In this document: positions 22,740-33,044 of the stretch, one piece after another
Position numbering within the stretch: position 1 is the first letter of the stretch
Layout: the number at the start of each line of letters is the position of its first letter
Assembly (NCBI GenBank): GCA_033439685.1
Contig: JAUEDM010000003.1
Coordinates: forward strand, 2,944,001 to 3,008,000
Direction: 5' to 3'
DNA from: Apodospora peruviana
Taxonomy: Eukaryota > Ascomycota > Sordariomycetes > Sordariales > Lasiosphaeriaceae
DNA length: 64,000 nucleotides
The notes under the pieces: model-generated
What the model was told of the DNA's origin: nothing
Seen by the model: only the letters and a program-made list of their open reading frames with translations
The model's database searches: none
Program-made: the position numbers and the translations under genes

Positions 22740-23171
22740 TGACTGCCTTTCTTAAAATCCTGTGATGGGAAGGGTGGATTTTTGTTTACGGTTCTGATAT
22801 GGCGGTAAATGTTTGTCAGGCGTCTCGGGGGTATTCGTTCAGGTGTAGGTAGGTTGGTGTCAAGGATAGGAATGGAAAGGGATACCATACCTAGATAAGT
22901 AAGTAGGTAAGCTAAGCGACGGAGTATAGGGTGGGAATTTGAAGTGTTAATCTGGCCACTGTCATGGTCACTGTATTATTTAATTCACGAAAACGCCTCG
23001 GGTCGTTGAATTAAAGGCTTATTTTTCCTTCAAAAGGGCCTTTTCCCTTCTGCCTTCTATATGGAGGTGTTTCTATCTCAAGTATTCCAGGCCTCTGAAT
23101 TCGACTCGACAGCCTTCTATTATACATAACATATAAATACGGTAACTCCGTCGACCTATCTATCATTATAG
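22740..23171. other. Convergent 3' region, MIS12 / SWC2
   Basis: About 430 bp. It has TAGGTAGG (22850), ACCTAGATAAGTAAGTAGGTAAG (about 22890-22912) and ACGGAGTA (22919-22926) motifs, plus TACGGTAACTCCGT near 23138. No coding sequence. Confidence 0.45.
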
Positions 23172-25710
23172 TCATACATTACCCAACTGAGCCGGTTCAA
23201 GAAGCGGGGCGAACACGCCCCCACTCGCAACCGGCACACCGGGTATCTGGCTCCGTCCAACCGAACCTGAGGTTGGATCTGGAGCTGAAGACGGAGCTGG
23301 CATTGAGTCTGGGATAGAGTGTGGAGCTGATGCTGAAGATGGAATCGGAGCGGGTGCCGGAGCTGGCGCAGGGATCGGAGCGAAAGTCGGCCCTGGAGTT
23401 TTAGCAGCCACCCGGTCGGCTGGAATAACGACAGGTGCTGGAACAGGTGTAGGAACAGCAGCAAAAGTCGGCTCCAATCTGTATTTCACCACAGTTGCCG
23501 GTGACGGTAACGGCTGCTTCCCCTGTTCAGGATTTGGTACCTGTCCCTCTTTCCCTTCAACTTTCACGCCTACCACAGAAACATCTCCCTCTGGTGGCGT
23601 CAGGACCGCCGTCTCCGGCCCCTTCCCTGCTTCAGCTTCAGCAGGAACGGCTTTTTCGATCGTCACCGGCGTCGACCTCTTCTTAGTCGGGTCCAAGAAT
23701 CTCTCAGGGACGCTGCGTGCCGCATAGTTTCCGCTGCCCATATACGCCCCAATCAGACGACTCCACTTGTAGTCACCACGGTGCACGCGCTGGATCTCAC
23801 GGAACGCGTAGCTGTTGTAGTACGGCAGGCCCGTCTTGGGGTCCCGGTATCGTGCTGGGTGGTTGGTGATGACACATAATGCAGCGTGAGCAGGCTCTGT
23901 GCGAAGATAGTTAGGTTCTGGCCCAAGCAAAGTGTATCTTACAAGATGACTTACTGGCTAGTTTATTCATCTTCCTCCCGAAGAGAATCTGCGTCTGAAC
24001 CTGGCGGTCTTTAATGGCGTCCTCGTCGAAGTTCTGAAGGATGATACAGCTGCGGGTAACCTTTCCTTCCCGTGGAGGTTCTGGGTTGTTTTCTTGTTGC
24101 GGTATGTCTGAAACCTTAGCAGACGCCTTGCTCTTGGACCGCGGTTTACCCTGGGTAGGCTGTAAAGGAGTAGTCGGAGAAGGAGTAAGGGGAGTGGTAT
24201 TTGTTGCAGAAGCTTTTGCTGCTTGCTCTGGTGCAGAGGAAGTATTGGTATCCAGAACTGGCTGAGGCCGCGAAGGTTGTGAGGGTCCTTGAGAAGTGTT
24301 GGGTAGTGCGAGAACGTTGGACTTCCCGTTTGAAGCCGAGAACCCCATCATAGACATATGTCCTCCTAGCAACGGAGGGTTGACTCCTGTCGGCGGAGTA
24401 AGAACAGGAGCAGCAAGGACCGCCGAATGAAGCTGCTTCTCATCCTGCGGCGGCGCCATCAACCCTTGGCTTGGCGTCATAGTTGATTCAAGTGGAGGGT
24501 TCGGTGCGGCGGCAGAATTAGCAGTAGGTTGCTGCTCAACAGAAGGGTTTGGTGGGGGGTCTTGAGGCGGAGGAGGCTGTACAACCGGGTCTACAGTTGG
24601 AGGTTCGGATACCTTTGGCTTGCCGTCTGGAGCTGTGGGAGTAGGAACTGGGTCAGCGGGCTTCGTTTCCGGTTTCTCGGTCGGCGACGGCGGCTTCGAC
24701 GCCTCAGGGGTCTTTGCTTTCTCCGCTTCTTGGGCTGCTGCAAGAGCGGCGAGGGACTGTCTCTTTTTGCGTGGAGCCTTCTCTTCTATCGATACCAGAT
24801 TGCCGACATGTTTAAGCTGCCCTTCCTCCAGTTGCTGGATGCCGCTCCAGAACGTGACGACAGGTCCATCGAGCTTCCGGTTATTTAGCGCCGCAATTTT
24901 CTTCAACCTCTCCTCCTCTCTCTGCTTCTCTGCAACCTCCCATCGATTCAGACTCTTCGAATTCCTCTTTTCCACCAGAGCAGCTTCTGCCAGACGTTCT
25001 GCCTGTGTCATGGGTGGTGCCTCTTGCTTCTTTCCCTTCTTCTCTAACATTTTTTGTTGCTTCTTGCGCCTGATCTCGTCCTCGACCATCTTCTGATGGA
25101 GCTGCTGTTTGTTCTCCTGCGTCGTCTGACGCAGGGATGCACGAGTTGGCAGATCCGATGGAGCAGGCAACCAGCTCGATCGTTCCGACTTCTTCTTCGG
25201 CCTGGGTTGATGACGTGGAGCTGCCGAGCTGACACTGGCAGAGTCGGCAACTGGTTGCTCGATGCGAACCTTTTTCCTGAACTTGACCGGGATAGCTTCC
25301 TGTGCCTTTCGTTTCCGCTGGGCCAGCTTCTTCGCCTTCGCCTGGCGTTCCAGCTCCTTTTCGCCTTCGAGATCGTCGACACCATCGTCCTGGTCCTCTT
25401 CGTCAGAGGATGAGTCCATGCGCACGTCGGACGCGTCATCTTCGATATCGGTGAAGCCTGCATCTTCTTCGTCCTCGGCGAAAAGCAGCTCGAGATCGGA
25501 ATCGTCCGCGGCAGGCTCCTCATTTGCCAACATCGATTTCATTCGATTTCCGGCAGTTGACCGCTTCGCGCGCGCGGTGGCGAGCCATTCGATCTTTTCC
25601 GGTTCCCCGGTGTCGCTCGAGGCGTCGCTATCGCTATCGCTCGTACTGCCGGTGTCTGATAGCTCGTCACCTCTTCGAGAGACATTGCTCTCGTCTTCGT
25701 TTGTCGCCAT
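23172..25710 (-). CDS. SWC2: SWR1 complex subunit Swc2/Vps72 (YL1 protein)
   Basis: Two reverse-strand exons (25710-23955 and 23896-23172) encode 826 aa. Swc2 binds the H2A.Z-H2B dimer and recognises nucleosome-free DNA for SWR1-driven exchange. The YL1 N-terminal domain is clear: EWLATARAKRSTAGNRMKSML (about 40-60), an acidic stretch with DDSDLELLFAEDEEDAGFTDIE, then a Lys/Arg-rich region (RKRKAQEAIPVKFRKKVRIEQP). The YL1_C module follows the intron: ARYRDPKTGLPYYNSYAFREIQ. The central part is a long Pro/Ser/Thr-rich linker. The last ~150 residues are Pro-Ala repeats (for example PIPAPAPAPAPIPSSAS) not found in yeast Swc2. The splice joins A|AG to make the Lys in KLAKPAHAAL. Confidence 0.95.
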
Positions 25711-26212
25711 AACTGCCTCGGTCTAGTTAAGTGAGAAGGAATGAGATGGGGCCGGTAGCGATGCCATTCGGGGATCGAATGATAGTCACAACGGGGTTGT
25801 TATTAGAAATTGTACCTTGACTGAGAATGTTTCTGCTGTTGTAAAACTTTCACGTGCCATCGACTGGAACTGCGCGTCGGCCTGGACGCGGCAAGGAACC
25901 TTCCAAACAGCCTACAGGGCAGCGAATGAGGACAGGGGTTCTTCCTCCCCTGCAATTTTTAACCCCACACGCCCGGGAGCTGGAACCTTTACGGCGGGCC
26001 AGCACTCAATTGCGCCATCCGGAGCCCCGGCTTGTTTCCAGAGACCCCACCTATTTCTTAGCCCGTTGTCGGCGTGGCCAACGGCGCCTTTTACTCTCGC
26101 GCTTGACAGCTCGTCATAGGGTTGAGATTGTATTTTCCTTTTGAATAAACTCCCTAGGACGTTGCGATCAGATCGCCCCGAAAAGCACACAGACGACCCA
26201 GCCCACCGCACC
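25711..26212. promoter_or_regulatory. Divergent promoter, SWC2 / mitochondrial cysteine synthase
   Basis: About 500 bp between head-to-head genes. Only chance ORFs are present, and no distinct element is recognised. Confidence 0.45.
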
Positions 26213-27406
26213 ATGTTCCGCCATGGCGTCCGCACCTTTGCGACAAGCGCGTTGCGGATGGCAGAGGCGAGCCCCCATACAATCGCCGTCTCCAAAGCGC
26301 AAGGCATAGCCAAGGGCTTGGTAGGAGGTAATGCGCGACTTAGACCGAACCGCTCAGTTTCACCATTGAGTTTTAGAACAAAGGAAGGCTAACATACTGG
26401 ACTCGAAGCTATTGGCAACACGCCCCTTATACGCCTCAATCGCCTCTCCGAAGAGACCGGATGCGAGGTCCTCGGTAAAGCCGAGTTCATGAACCCTGGT
26501 GGGTCCGTCAAGGACCGCGCCGCGCTATACGTGGTCAAGGACGCCGAGGAGAGGGGCCTGCTGCGGCCCGGCGGGACGGTGGTGGAGGGTACGGCCGGCA
26601 ACACGGGCATCGGCCTGGCGCACGTGTGTCGCAGCAAAGGCTACAAGCTGGTCATCTACATGCCCAACACCCAGTCGCAGGGCAAGATCGACCTACTGCG
26701 GCTCCTCGGCGCCGAGGTCTACCCCGTGCCGGCGGTCGCCTTCGAGAACCCGGAGAACTACAACCATCAGGCGAAGCGGCACGCAGAACGCCTCGACAAC
26801 GCCGTGTGGACGAACCAGTTCGACAACACGGCCAACCGCCAGGCGCACATCGAGACAACCGGGCCCGAGATCTGGTACCAGACCAGCGGCAAGGTCGACG
26901 CCTTCACGTGCGCCACCGGCACCGGAGGCACGTTCGCCGGAGTAACGCGGTACCTAAAGACCGTTTCGGACGGGCGGGTCAAGTGCTTCCTGGCTGATCC
27001 GCCGGGAAGCGTCCTGCACTCGTATTTCAGCTCGGGCGGCAAGCTGATTGACCGGACCGGCTCGAGTATCACCGAGGGCATCGGCCAGGGCCGTATCACG
27101 GACAATTTGAAGCAGGACGTTGATCTGGTGGACGGGTCCCTGAACATCGCCGACGAGAAGACCATCGAGATGGTATACAGGTGTCTGGACGAAGAGGGCC
27201 TCTACCTCGGCGCGAGCTCTACCTTAAATGTGGTGGCGGCAAAGGAGGTGGCGGAGAAGCTTGGCAAGGGTCATACAGTGGTGACAATGTTGTGCGACGG
27301 CGCATATCGCTATGCGGACAGGCTGTTCTCGAGGAAGTGGCTGACGGAAAAGGACCTGCTATCGGCCATCCCTAAGCATTTAGAAAAGTACATAGTCTTG
27401 CCGTAG
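26213..27406 (+). CDS. Mitochondrial cysteine synthase (PLP-dependent, Mcy1-like)
   Basis: Two exons (26213-26327 and 26409-27406) give 370 aa. The fold-type II PLP enzymes of this group make cysteine from O-acetylserine and sulfide. The first ~25 residues (MFRHGVRTFATSALRMAEA) look like a mitochondrial presequence. Core motifs: AIGNTPLIRLNRLSEETG right after the intron; the PLP lysine in NPGGSVKDR (Lys ~72); EGTAGNTGIGLA (~96-107); GTGGTFAG, the phosphate-binding loop (~209); and a GASSTLN segment near the C-terminus. It resembles the long cysteine-synthase-like branch that includes yeast YGR012W (Mcy1). The acceptor is AAG with a good upstream GCTAACA branch site. Confidence 0.92.
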
Positions 27407-27508
27407 GTCTGCTTCGGTGTTTGGTCGTATATTTGTTACAATAACAAGGTACTTGTCCATACATGATACAAAATAATTAAGCGCTGCAAGTCAAGCCGGA
27501 TGACTCCC

Positions 27509-28766
27509 TCAAGACGCCACCTTCTTCTGTCCAAAGTACTCGGTATACACGGTTCCTTCTGGTAAGGTCTCATCCTTGCTAATGGCGGTCTTCATTTCCT
27601 CCTTCAAAACAGCAGCTCTCTGCAATAGTTGTTTCGCCAGCTCCGGCTCGACGATTTTAGCAGCCAGCTGTAGGCCGTGCAGAATAGGAGATGCGTGCCA
27701 GAGGAACCTTTTCGGGGTGTGTATAAGATAACCCATGTCTGCCTCCCTGAGGTATGCGGCTTCAGGGTGCAGCGTTGTCAGACCGGCTCCCTCGGGCCAC
27801 AACGCCAGAAGCTCCTGAGCGTACTTTGTCACCACGTTGTTCACATCCTTGCCATCGTAGCGCTTCACAGCCAACGCAGCTGCTAGGTGGAGCCGCGCGG
27901 ACAAGACTTGAGGGTCGCGGTATAGCGGGATCTGTCTTGCCGTAACCTCATCGACCGGCACTTCCAAAGGAGAATTCCCCTTGGGGTGGTGCTCCTCCTT
28001 TGCCTCGATCGTCTCGATTAGCTTGATCGCCCTCTTGAGTGCCTTTTTCGTCTCCTTCTCGTCCCAGTCGCTGTCGAGGGCCTTCTTCTGGATCCAGCAC
28101 AGAAGCTCGTTCACCGTCTCGGAGTGGGTCAGTCTGAAGCCCGTCTTCTCGACGTGCCACGCGCACTCCAAGATAACCGGAATGTTATCGTACTGGCCAG
28201 CCAGGCGTGCCAGCTTGGGGTAGACAACCCATGGTAGTTTTCGCTTTGCTTGCTTCACGCCCTCGAGTAAGGGTCGCAAGTTGTCCATGTCCCACTTGTT
28301 CTTCATCATGTTGATCGCCTTGGTCACGTTCTTCCTGGTCTCAGGCAGGTCGGTATGTATGTTGATATACCCGAATTTGTATTCTTTGCCGTCGACTTCC
28401 AAGATGACCGGGTCGATGCTCAGCTCCTGCTTGTACTTGGGACTGTACACCTTCTTCTTTTGCCATTCTTGGAGATAGCTCGGGATGACGATCTTTTCTC
28501 GGATGAACTCCAGCTGGTTCAATAGCTCGGGATTGCCGGTAGGATGGAAACGGATAGGCTCAAGATGGGCTACAAGGACGAGAGTCACAACCAGTTAGCC
28601 AGCCATCCAGTACGGGACACATGCACGATGCGCCTTGTTAGTGATTATCGCACATGCCTTGCCGAGATGCAGACGCAGAGAGACACCTCAATTGAACGCC
28701 GGCGGCAGGTCTGGAGAGGGCTTCGAACGCCTTGGTGCTCCCCAAGAGGGTGCGATTGGAGGCCAT
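27509..28766 (-). CDS. Predicted mitochondrial protein of unknown function (GC-AG intron)
   Basis: Two reverse-strand exons (28766-28658 and 28569-27509) join to 1170 nt (389 aa). I do not recognise the family. The N-terminus MASNRTLLGSTKAFEALSR, with later RCLSASASRQ, is a strong mitochondrial-presequence candidate. The remainder is a compact, charged, mostly helical sequence with no membrane segment, e.g. NQLEFIREKIVIPSYLQEWQ, then KFGYINIHTDLPETRKN and a C-terminal helix rich in Leu/Ala/Glu. The intron must use a GC donor (AAG|GCATGT): this is the only way I found to join the frames (G|CC CAT CTT), and a GGCTAAC branch site precedes the TAG acceptor. Its neighbour across a 400 bp shared promoter is mitoribosomal bL19m, so a role in mitochondrial translation is a reasonable guess, not a finding. 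Confidence 0.8.
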
Positions 28767-29164
28767 GCTGGGTCTTCGTCCTCGAGACACCGGTAGCTCG
28801 GGGGATTTGAGGTTGGCGGCGAGGTTTGAATTTCGCTGAGCACCTACCTAGGCAAAAGAAAACGCGGGATTCGGCGCTGAAGCATCAAACAACGGCCCCG
28901 GTTTTTGGCCGCACCAGAAAACCCCTGTCCAAAAAGTTGAGCGGGTGCTGTGATTGGCTGCTGAAGGAACAAACTCTTTTATGGGGACACAAGCGTGGAA
29001 CCTCTGTGCTAGCCTCAGCCAATCGAAACGAACAATTGCTTTCGAGATTCAACCTTGAACCGACAACGCTATCTTCCCAACGCTTGAAAGCTTCCTACAG
29101 CCAACCCGGTCTTGTCGCTCACAGACGTCCACTCGCTCACCGAGCCGGGAGAGACATTGCGACG
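28767..29164. promoter_or_regulatory. Divergent promoter between two mitochondrial-protein genes
   Basis: 398 bp between the unknown mitochondrial protein and bL19m. A CACCTACCTAGGCAA motif lies at about 28841-28856, and a CAGCCAATCGAAA (CCAAT-type) element at about 29016-29028. No coding sequence. Confidence 0.5.
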
Positions 29165-30044
29165 ATGAATACCGCCCTGCTCGTCCGACGGCCGTTGGGC
29201 TGCCTAAAGGCAAGCCTGCGCCAGACAAGGCAGCAAAACAGAGTCTTCCCGAACCGACATATGGCGACAGCCACGGCCACGGCTTCGAAGCGTGGACCCA
29301 TCCCCTCCGGAGTTTCTATTGACGACCACAACTTTTGTAGGTTTTGGCCGTCAAGATGTTTGACATAAAGCGCGCCGGCCGGCCTGGTATTGCGGAAAGC
29401 TTACGAGATGCCCCTGCGTAGACCGGATCATCGACCCGAAGACCAAGAAGACCAGAACCGCCTTTGCCGTCTACACGCCACCTGAGACAACTTCTCATTC
29501 CAGTACCACCACGACCACGAAAAAGAGAAGCCTAACGCTACCGAAACTCATCTCGCCCCCGGCCGATCCGCTCCCCGCATTACACGCTCAGCAGATCAAG
29601 CGGATGGACCCGACCGGCGCTCGCACGGCGCTCTTTGCAAAGACGCGGACCGCCGCGCGTGTCGGCGACATCCTGATGGTAACGCACCGTCGCGGCGGTG
29701 AGCCCTTCGCCGGTGTGCTGCTTTCGATCCGTCGGGCTGGCATCGACACGGCCATCCTGCTGCGCAACCACCTCGCCAAGGTCGGCGTGGAGATGTGGTA
29801 CAAGATCTATAACAAGAACGTGGCGGGTATCGAAATCGTCAAGCGGGCGAAGAAGCGTGCTCGCCGCGCCCGCTTGACCTACATGCGGAAGCCCAAGCAT
29901 GACATGGGCAGCGTGTCCGAGGTGGTGCTTGCCTGGAGGAAGATGAGGAGGGTAGTTGCGACGTCCAAGGCGGCCTCCAAGGCGAAGGTGGATGCCAAGG
30001 CAAAGAAAGCAGGAAAGGCAGCGGGTGCGAAGAAGGCGAAATAG
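29165..30044 (+). CDS. IMG1: Mitochondrial ribosomal protein bL19m (Img1)
   Basis: Two exons (29165-29340 and 29408-30044) give 813 nt (270 aa). The bL19 core is unmistakable: RVGDILMVTHRRGGEPFAGVLLSIRRAGIDTAILLRNHLAKVGVEMWYKIYNKNVAGIEIV, followed by the basic RAKKRARRARLTYMRKPKHD. The N-terminus MNTALLVRRPLGCLKASLRQTRQQ fits a mitochondrial targeting sequence. bL19m lies at the subunit interface of the large mitoribosomal subunit. The splice is the least certain point: donor GTTTTG at 29341 is weak, and the acceptor TACGAG|A was chosen because it is the only one keeping the downstream frame (CPCVDRIIDPKTKKTRTAF). The Lys/Ala-rich C-terminal tail is a fungal addition. Confidence 0.9.
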
Positions 30045-33044
30045 TCGACCGGGACAGTCTATTAACGAGGCTGGTTGCGAGTTGGCCGAGACGCTTCCGG
30101 CCTACCCACTATCTGGGGTTTCGAGGGACTTTGGCAGCTGCTAGCTAGCTGCGAGGTATCTGTCGGTGAGGCCATTGTATTACATGTATAAACAGTCCAG
30201 AGGTAAATCATCATCTGGAGACGGCTATAAAAGGTGTAAATCTTTATTAGTTTTTTTTTCTTTCCATCCACGTCCCAAGACTGTTGTTGCACAAGATCAC
30301 GTCGGAACCGTGAGTGAGCTACCGCCAAGCATAAAACCGACTTTGCCCTACTAAACTTATCCACAAGTCCGATCGATCTACGTCAAGGTCTCACACATTT
30401 TATCAGCAGACTTCGCCGCTGGCACCCCTAAGCTGGTTCCGAGTGCCGAGAGTTTCAATAGGCCTCTGAGCCTCACTCCCAAGCCTCAGCCATGTGCCAC
30501 AGCAACAAGTTGCCGCATCAAGCGAATTGAGACTCGGGGGAAAAGACAGTTCTCCTATGCCACGCGTTAGGGGTCATGGGGGGCAGGCAATGAGAGAGAT
30601 CTGGAGCTTAATTGATCACAGTAAGAATAAGTAAGTGACGATCTGTATGCATTTGAGCCGGGGTGATCAATTGTCTACAGAAAGTCTATCGACACTCACA
30701 CAAAACGCGCCTTAATAGGATACCATGTACGGATCCATCCGTACCATCGTCGACCTCGACAGGAAAAGCAAGAACAGCCCGGTGGAAGCCAAATAATGGT
30801 ATGCCAAGTGCTTCCGTAGGTCTTACTTAGTCTGACTACCTTTGAGCCTTTTAGCAAGCTACCATCATGTGAACGACAACGGAACACAAAACCGTCAATG
30901 AGATTTTCGACTCGGAACCTCGAGGTAACAATGCCAGATAAAGCTTGTGTGAGGTACTTCCGATAATGAGGTAGCTTCCCGCTCTTCGAAATCCCTGCAT
31001 AGGATTGAAACACGATCCCGTACATCCTCTTTCTCCGGCATTGCTCCTGGTTCATTCGTTCATCCAAATCTCCGGTGTTGTATTGACCGAGGAGGCGTCA
31101 GTCAAAGCCAACTCATTAGAACAACCATCCTCCACACCACTTGTTCCTGCGGTCTAGACTCTAGAACAAAGGCCTACGATTTGGCCTCCACGATACACGA
31201 GGACCGAGGCCGAGTGGTATACCTACGCTCAAAGCCACGCACAACATCACTACTCTCGACTATTAAAAATCTTTAGAGTCCAATGCCCGTCAGTCGACTT
31301 ACTCACCGAGTTTAAACCGTGACTGTAAGCTGGATGGCGAGTGTTTTTGTCTCTCACATTAATAAAGAGCAATCGTTCCGTCTGCAGGTTGCTGACACTC
31401 GCCGAACACGGAGCAGGCGGTCAAACGAAACGAACGGGACAGCACTCGACTCGATAACGAATGGGACGGTAACAAGCATCGTGGCTCCGGCTTGTTTTCT
31501 TCGACCCTGCAAACTTATCAATCGCTGCACAATGCACACAAGCATCAACGGTTTGTGACAGGTACACTAGATCAGAAAGCTGGGTTCATCCCCGATAGGA
31601 CGGGTGCCAGAGGCACGGCAGGCTGGGCCATCGGCCGCTGGGGACATCTTTGAAGTCGGATGACGGAACCAACAAGCTAAAGATATGCGCGCGCCTGCTC
31701 TCCACCACCTGCGCCCCGCCCCTGTTCCTGCTCAACACCTCCTCGTCCGCAGTCTGTCCTGCAGTAGGTACCTACCTTGCCTTAATAAGGTATATAATAA
31801 ATCAAACGATGAGCTTGTTTTGCCGTTTGGATGCTGCACAAGTTCTGCACTTCAGTCACCGACTCCCGAAGTTCCCACCACGTGCCCCAGAGCGTGTCTC
31901 CCACACGCCCATCACGTCACGACATCGGATACCGAATGCACCTTCTGGAGACGCTAACGCAACTTACCGGGTCCCACTGTCACCTCTTTGTCTTCGGCCA
32001 ACTGCCAAGAAAGGCTGCTTAGCACCTTAGGCCCCTGCACCCTGGCCATCGCTGGCCTTGCACGTGCCTTGGCATCAATCGCCCTCTGTGATCGCGACTG
32101 GAGTCTTGTTCTAGACCCCAAGTGCCCCCCCGGCTTGCCTTGGCAGCTCCTGGGTGGTGGCTATGCTCCAGTGATCGTTGTTCTACCGGTAATCCGTTCT
32201 CTACGGTGCACATGTCAAAGCAATCACGATCTCTTCTCACACCTTTGTGGCCCTCCAATTCTCCCTTTTGAATATTTCCTTTCGCACTTTCAGGCTACGT
32301 CGTCATCATTTACCCCGAAATCGTTCTCGCACAGGTGTCGGTCTGTCCCTACCCGTAATCCGGTCAATTTTCAATTTTAAAACCTTTCCTCGAGGTCCAC
32401 TCGGCTTTAAATCGACCACATCCATTCATTGGATCTCGGTTTGGGTTTGGCGATCCGATATAATACTCCTCTTCAACCCGGAAGTCCCCAACAACTTACT
32501 ACTCCGACAAGTCCCCGCCTCATTCACCACTGTCATCTCTACTTCCCATCACTCCCACTGGATCAGATTGAATGGCCTGGAAACAACGGTAACACCTTCA
32601 ACATTGGACTTTCATATCTGAAGACTTATATCAACCTTCGTCCGTAATTGTTCAACCGCTACCGTGTATACCCGCATTCACCACCCAGCTGCATTGCTAC
32701 TGCCACGTGCCCTGGACTATCGCCGTCATGTCATGTTCGCACTTACTTGCTCGCGCCTACATTAACAGCAAGCTCGGCTGACGCTTGCCTTGCCTGGTGC
32801 TTCTCCTAAACGGATAGGACGGTGTCGGTGTCGGAGTCGGTGGCATTCTCTCTTGAGAAACGACAACCTTGGACAATATTTCTCGACGACCTCGCTGTCG
32901 TCAAACATCCTTCCTTCGGGGCATCATTTATCGACATATTTATCCTTCTTCGCTACACCTACCCACCTACTCACACTACCTTCGTACCTCTCTTCCCAGT
33001 TATCCTATACAACTACCAAGGTACCATCATAATCACTACACATC
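30045..33044. other. 3 kb region between bL19m and TRK: 3' end and long TRK leader/promoter
   Basis: Only short, mutually overlapping ORFs are present and none is recognisable. It holds bL19m 3' sequence with T-runs near 30250, a perfect 12-bp palindrome GTAGGTACCTAC at 31764-31775, and many short ATG-started frames in the last kilobase. The frame upstream of the TRK start is open from 32869 by chance, but the protein evidence places the true start at 33045. Confidence 0.45.

Noticed and set aside
32869..33044. Upstream extension of the TRK frame (59 codons)
   Set aside because: The unspliced reading bypasses the 33045 start and gives a non-membrane, unrelated N-terminus. The spliced model restores a continuous first helix.
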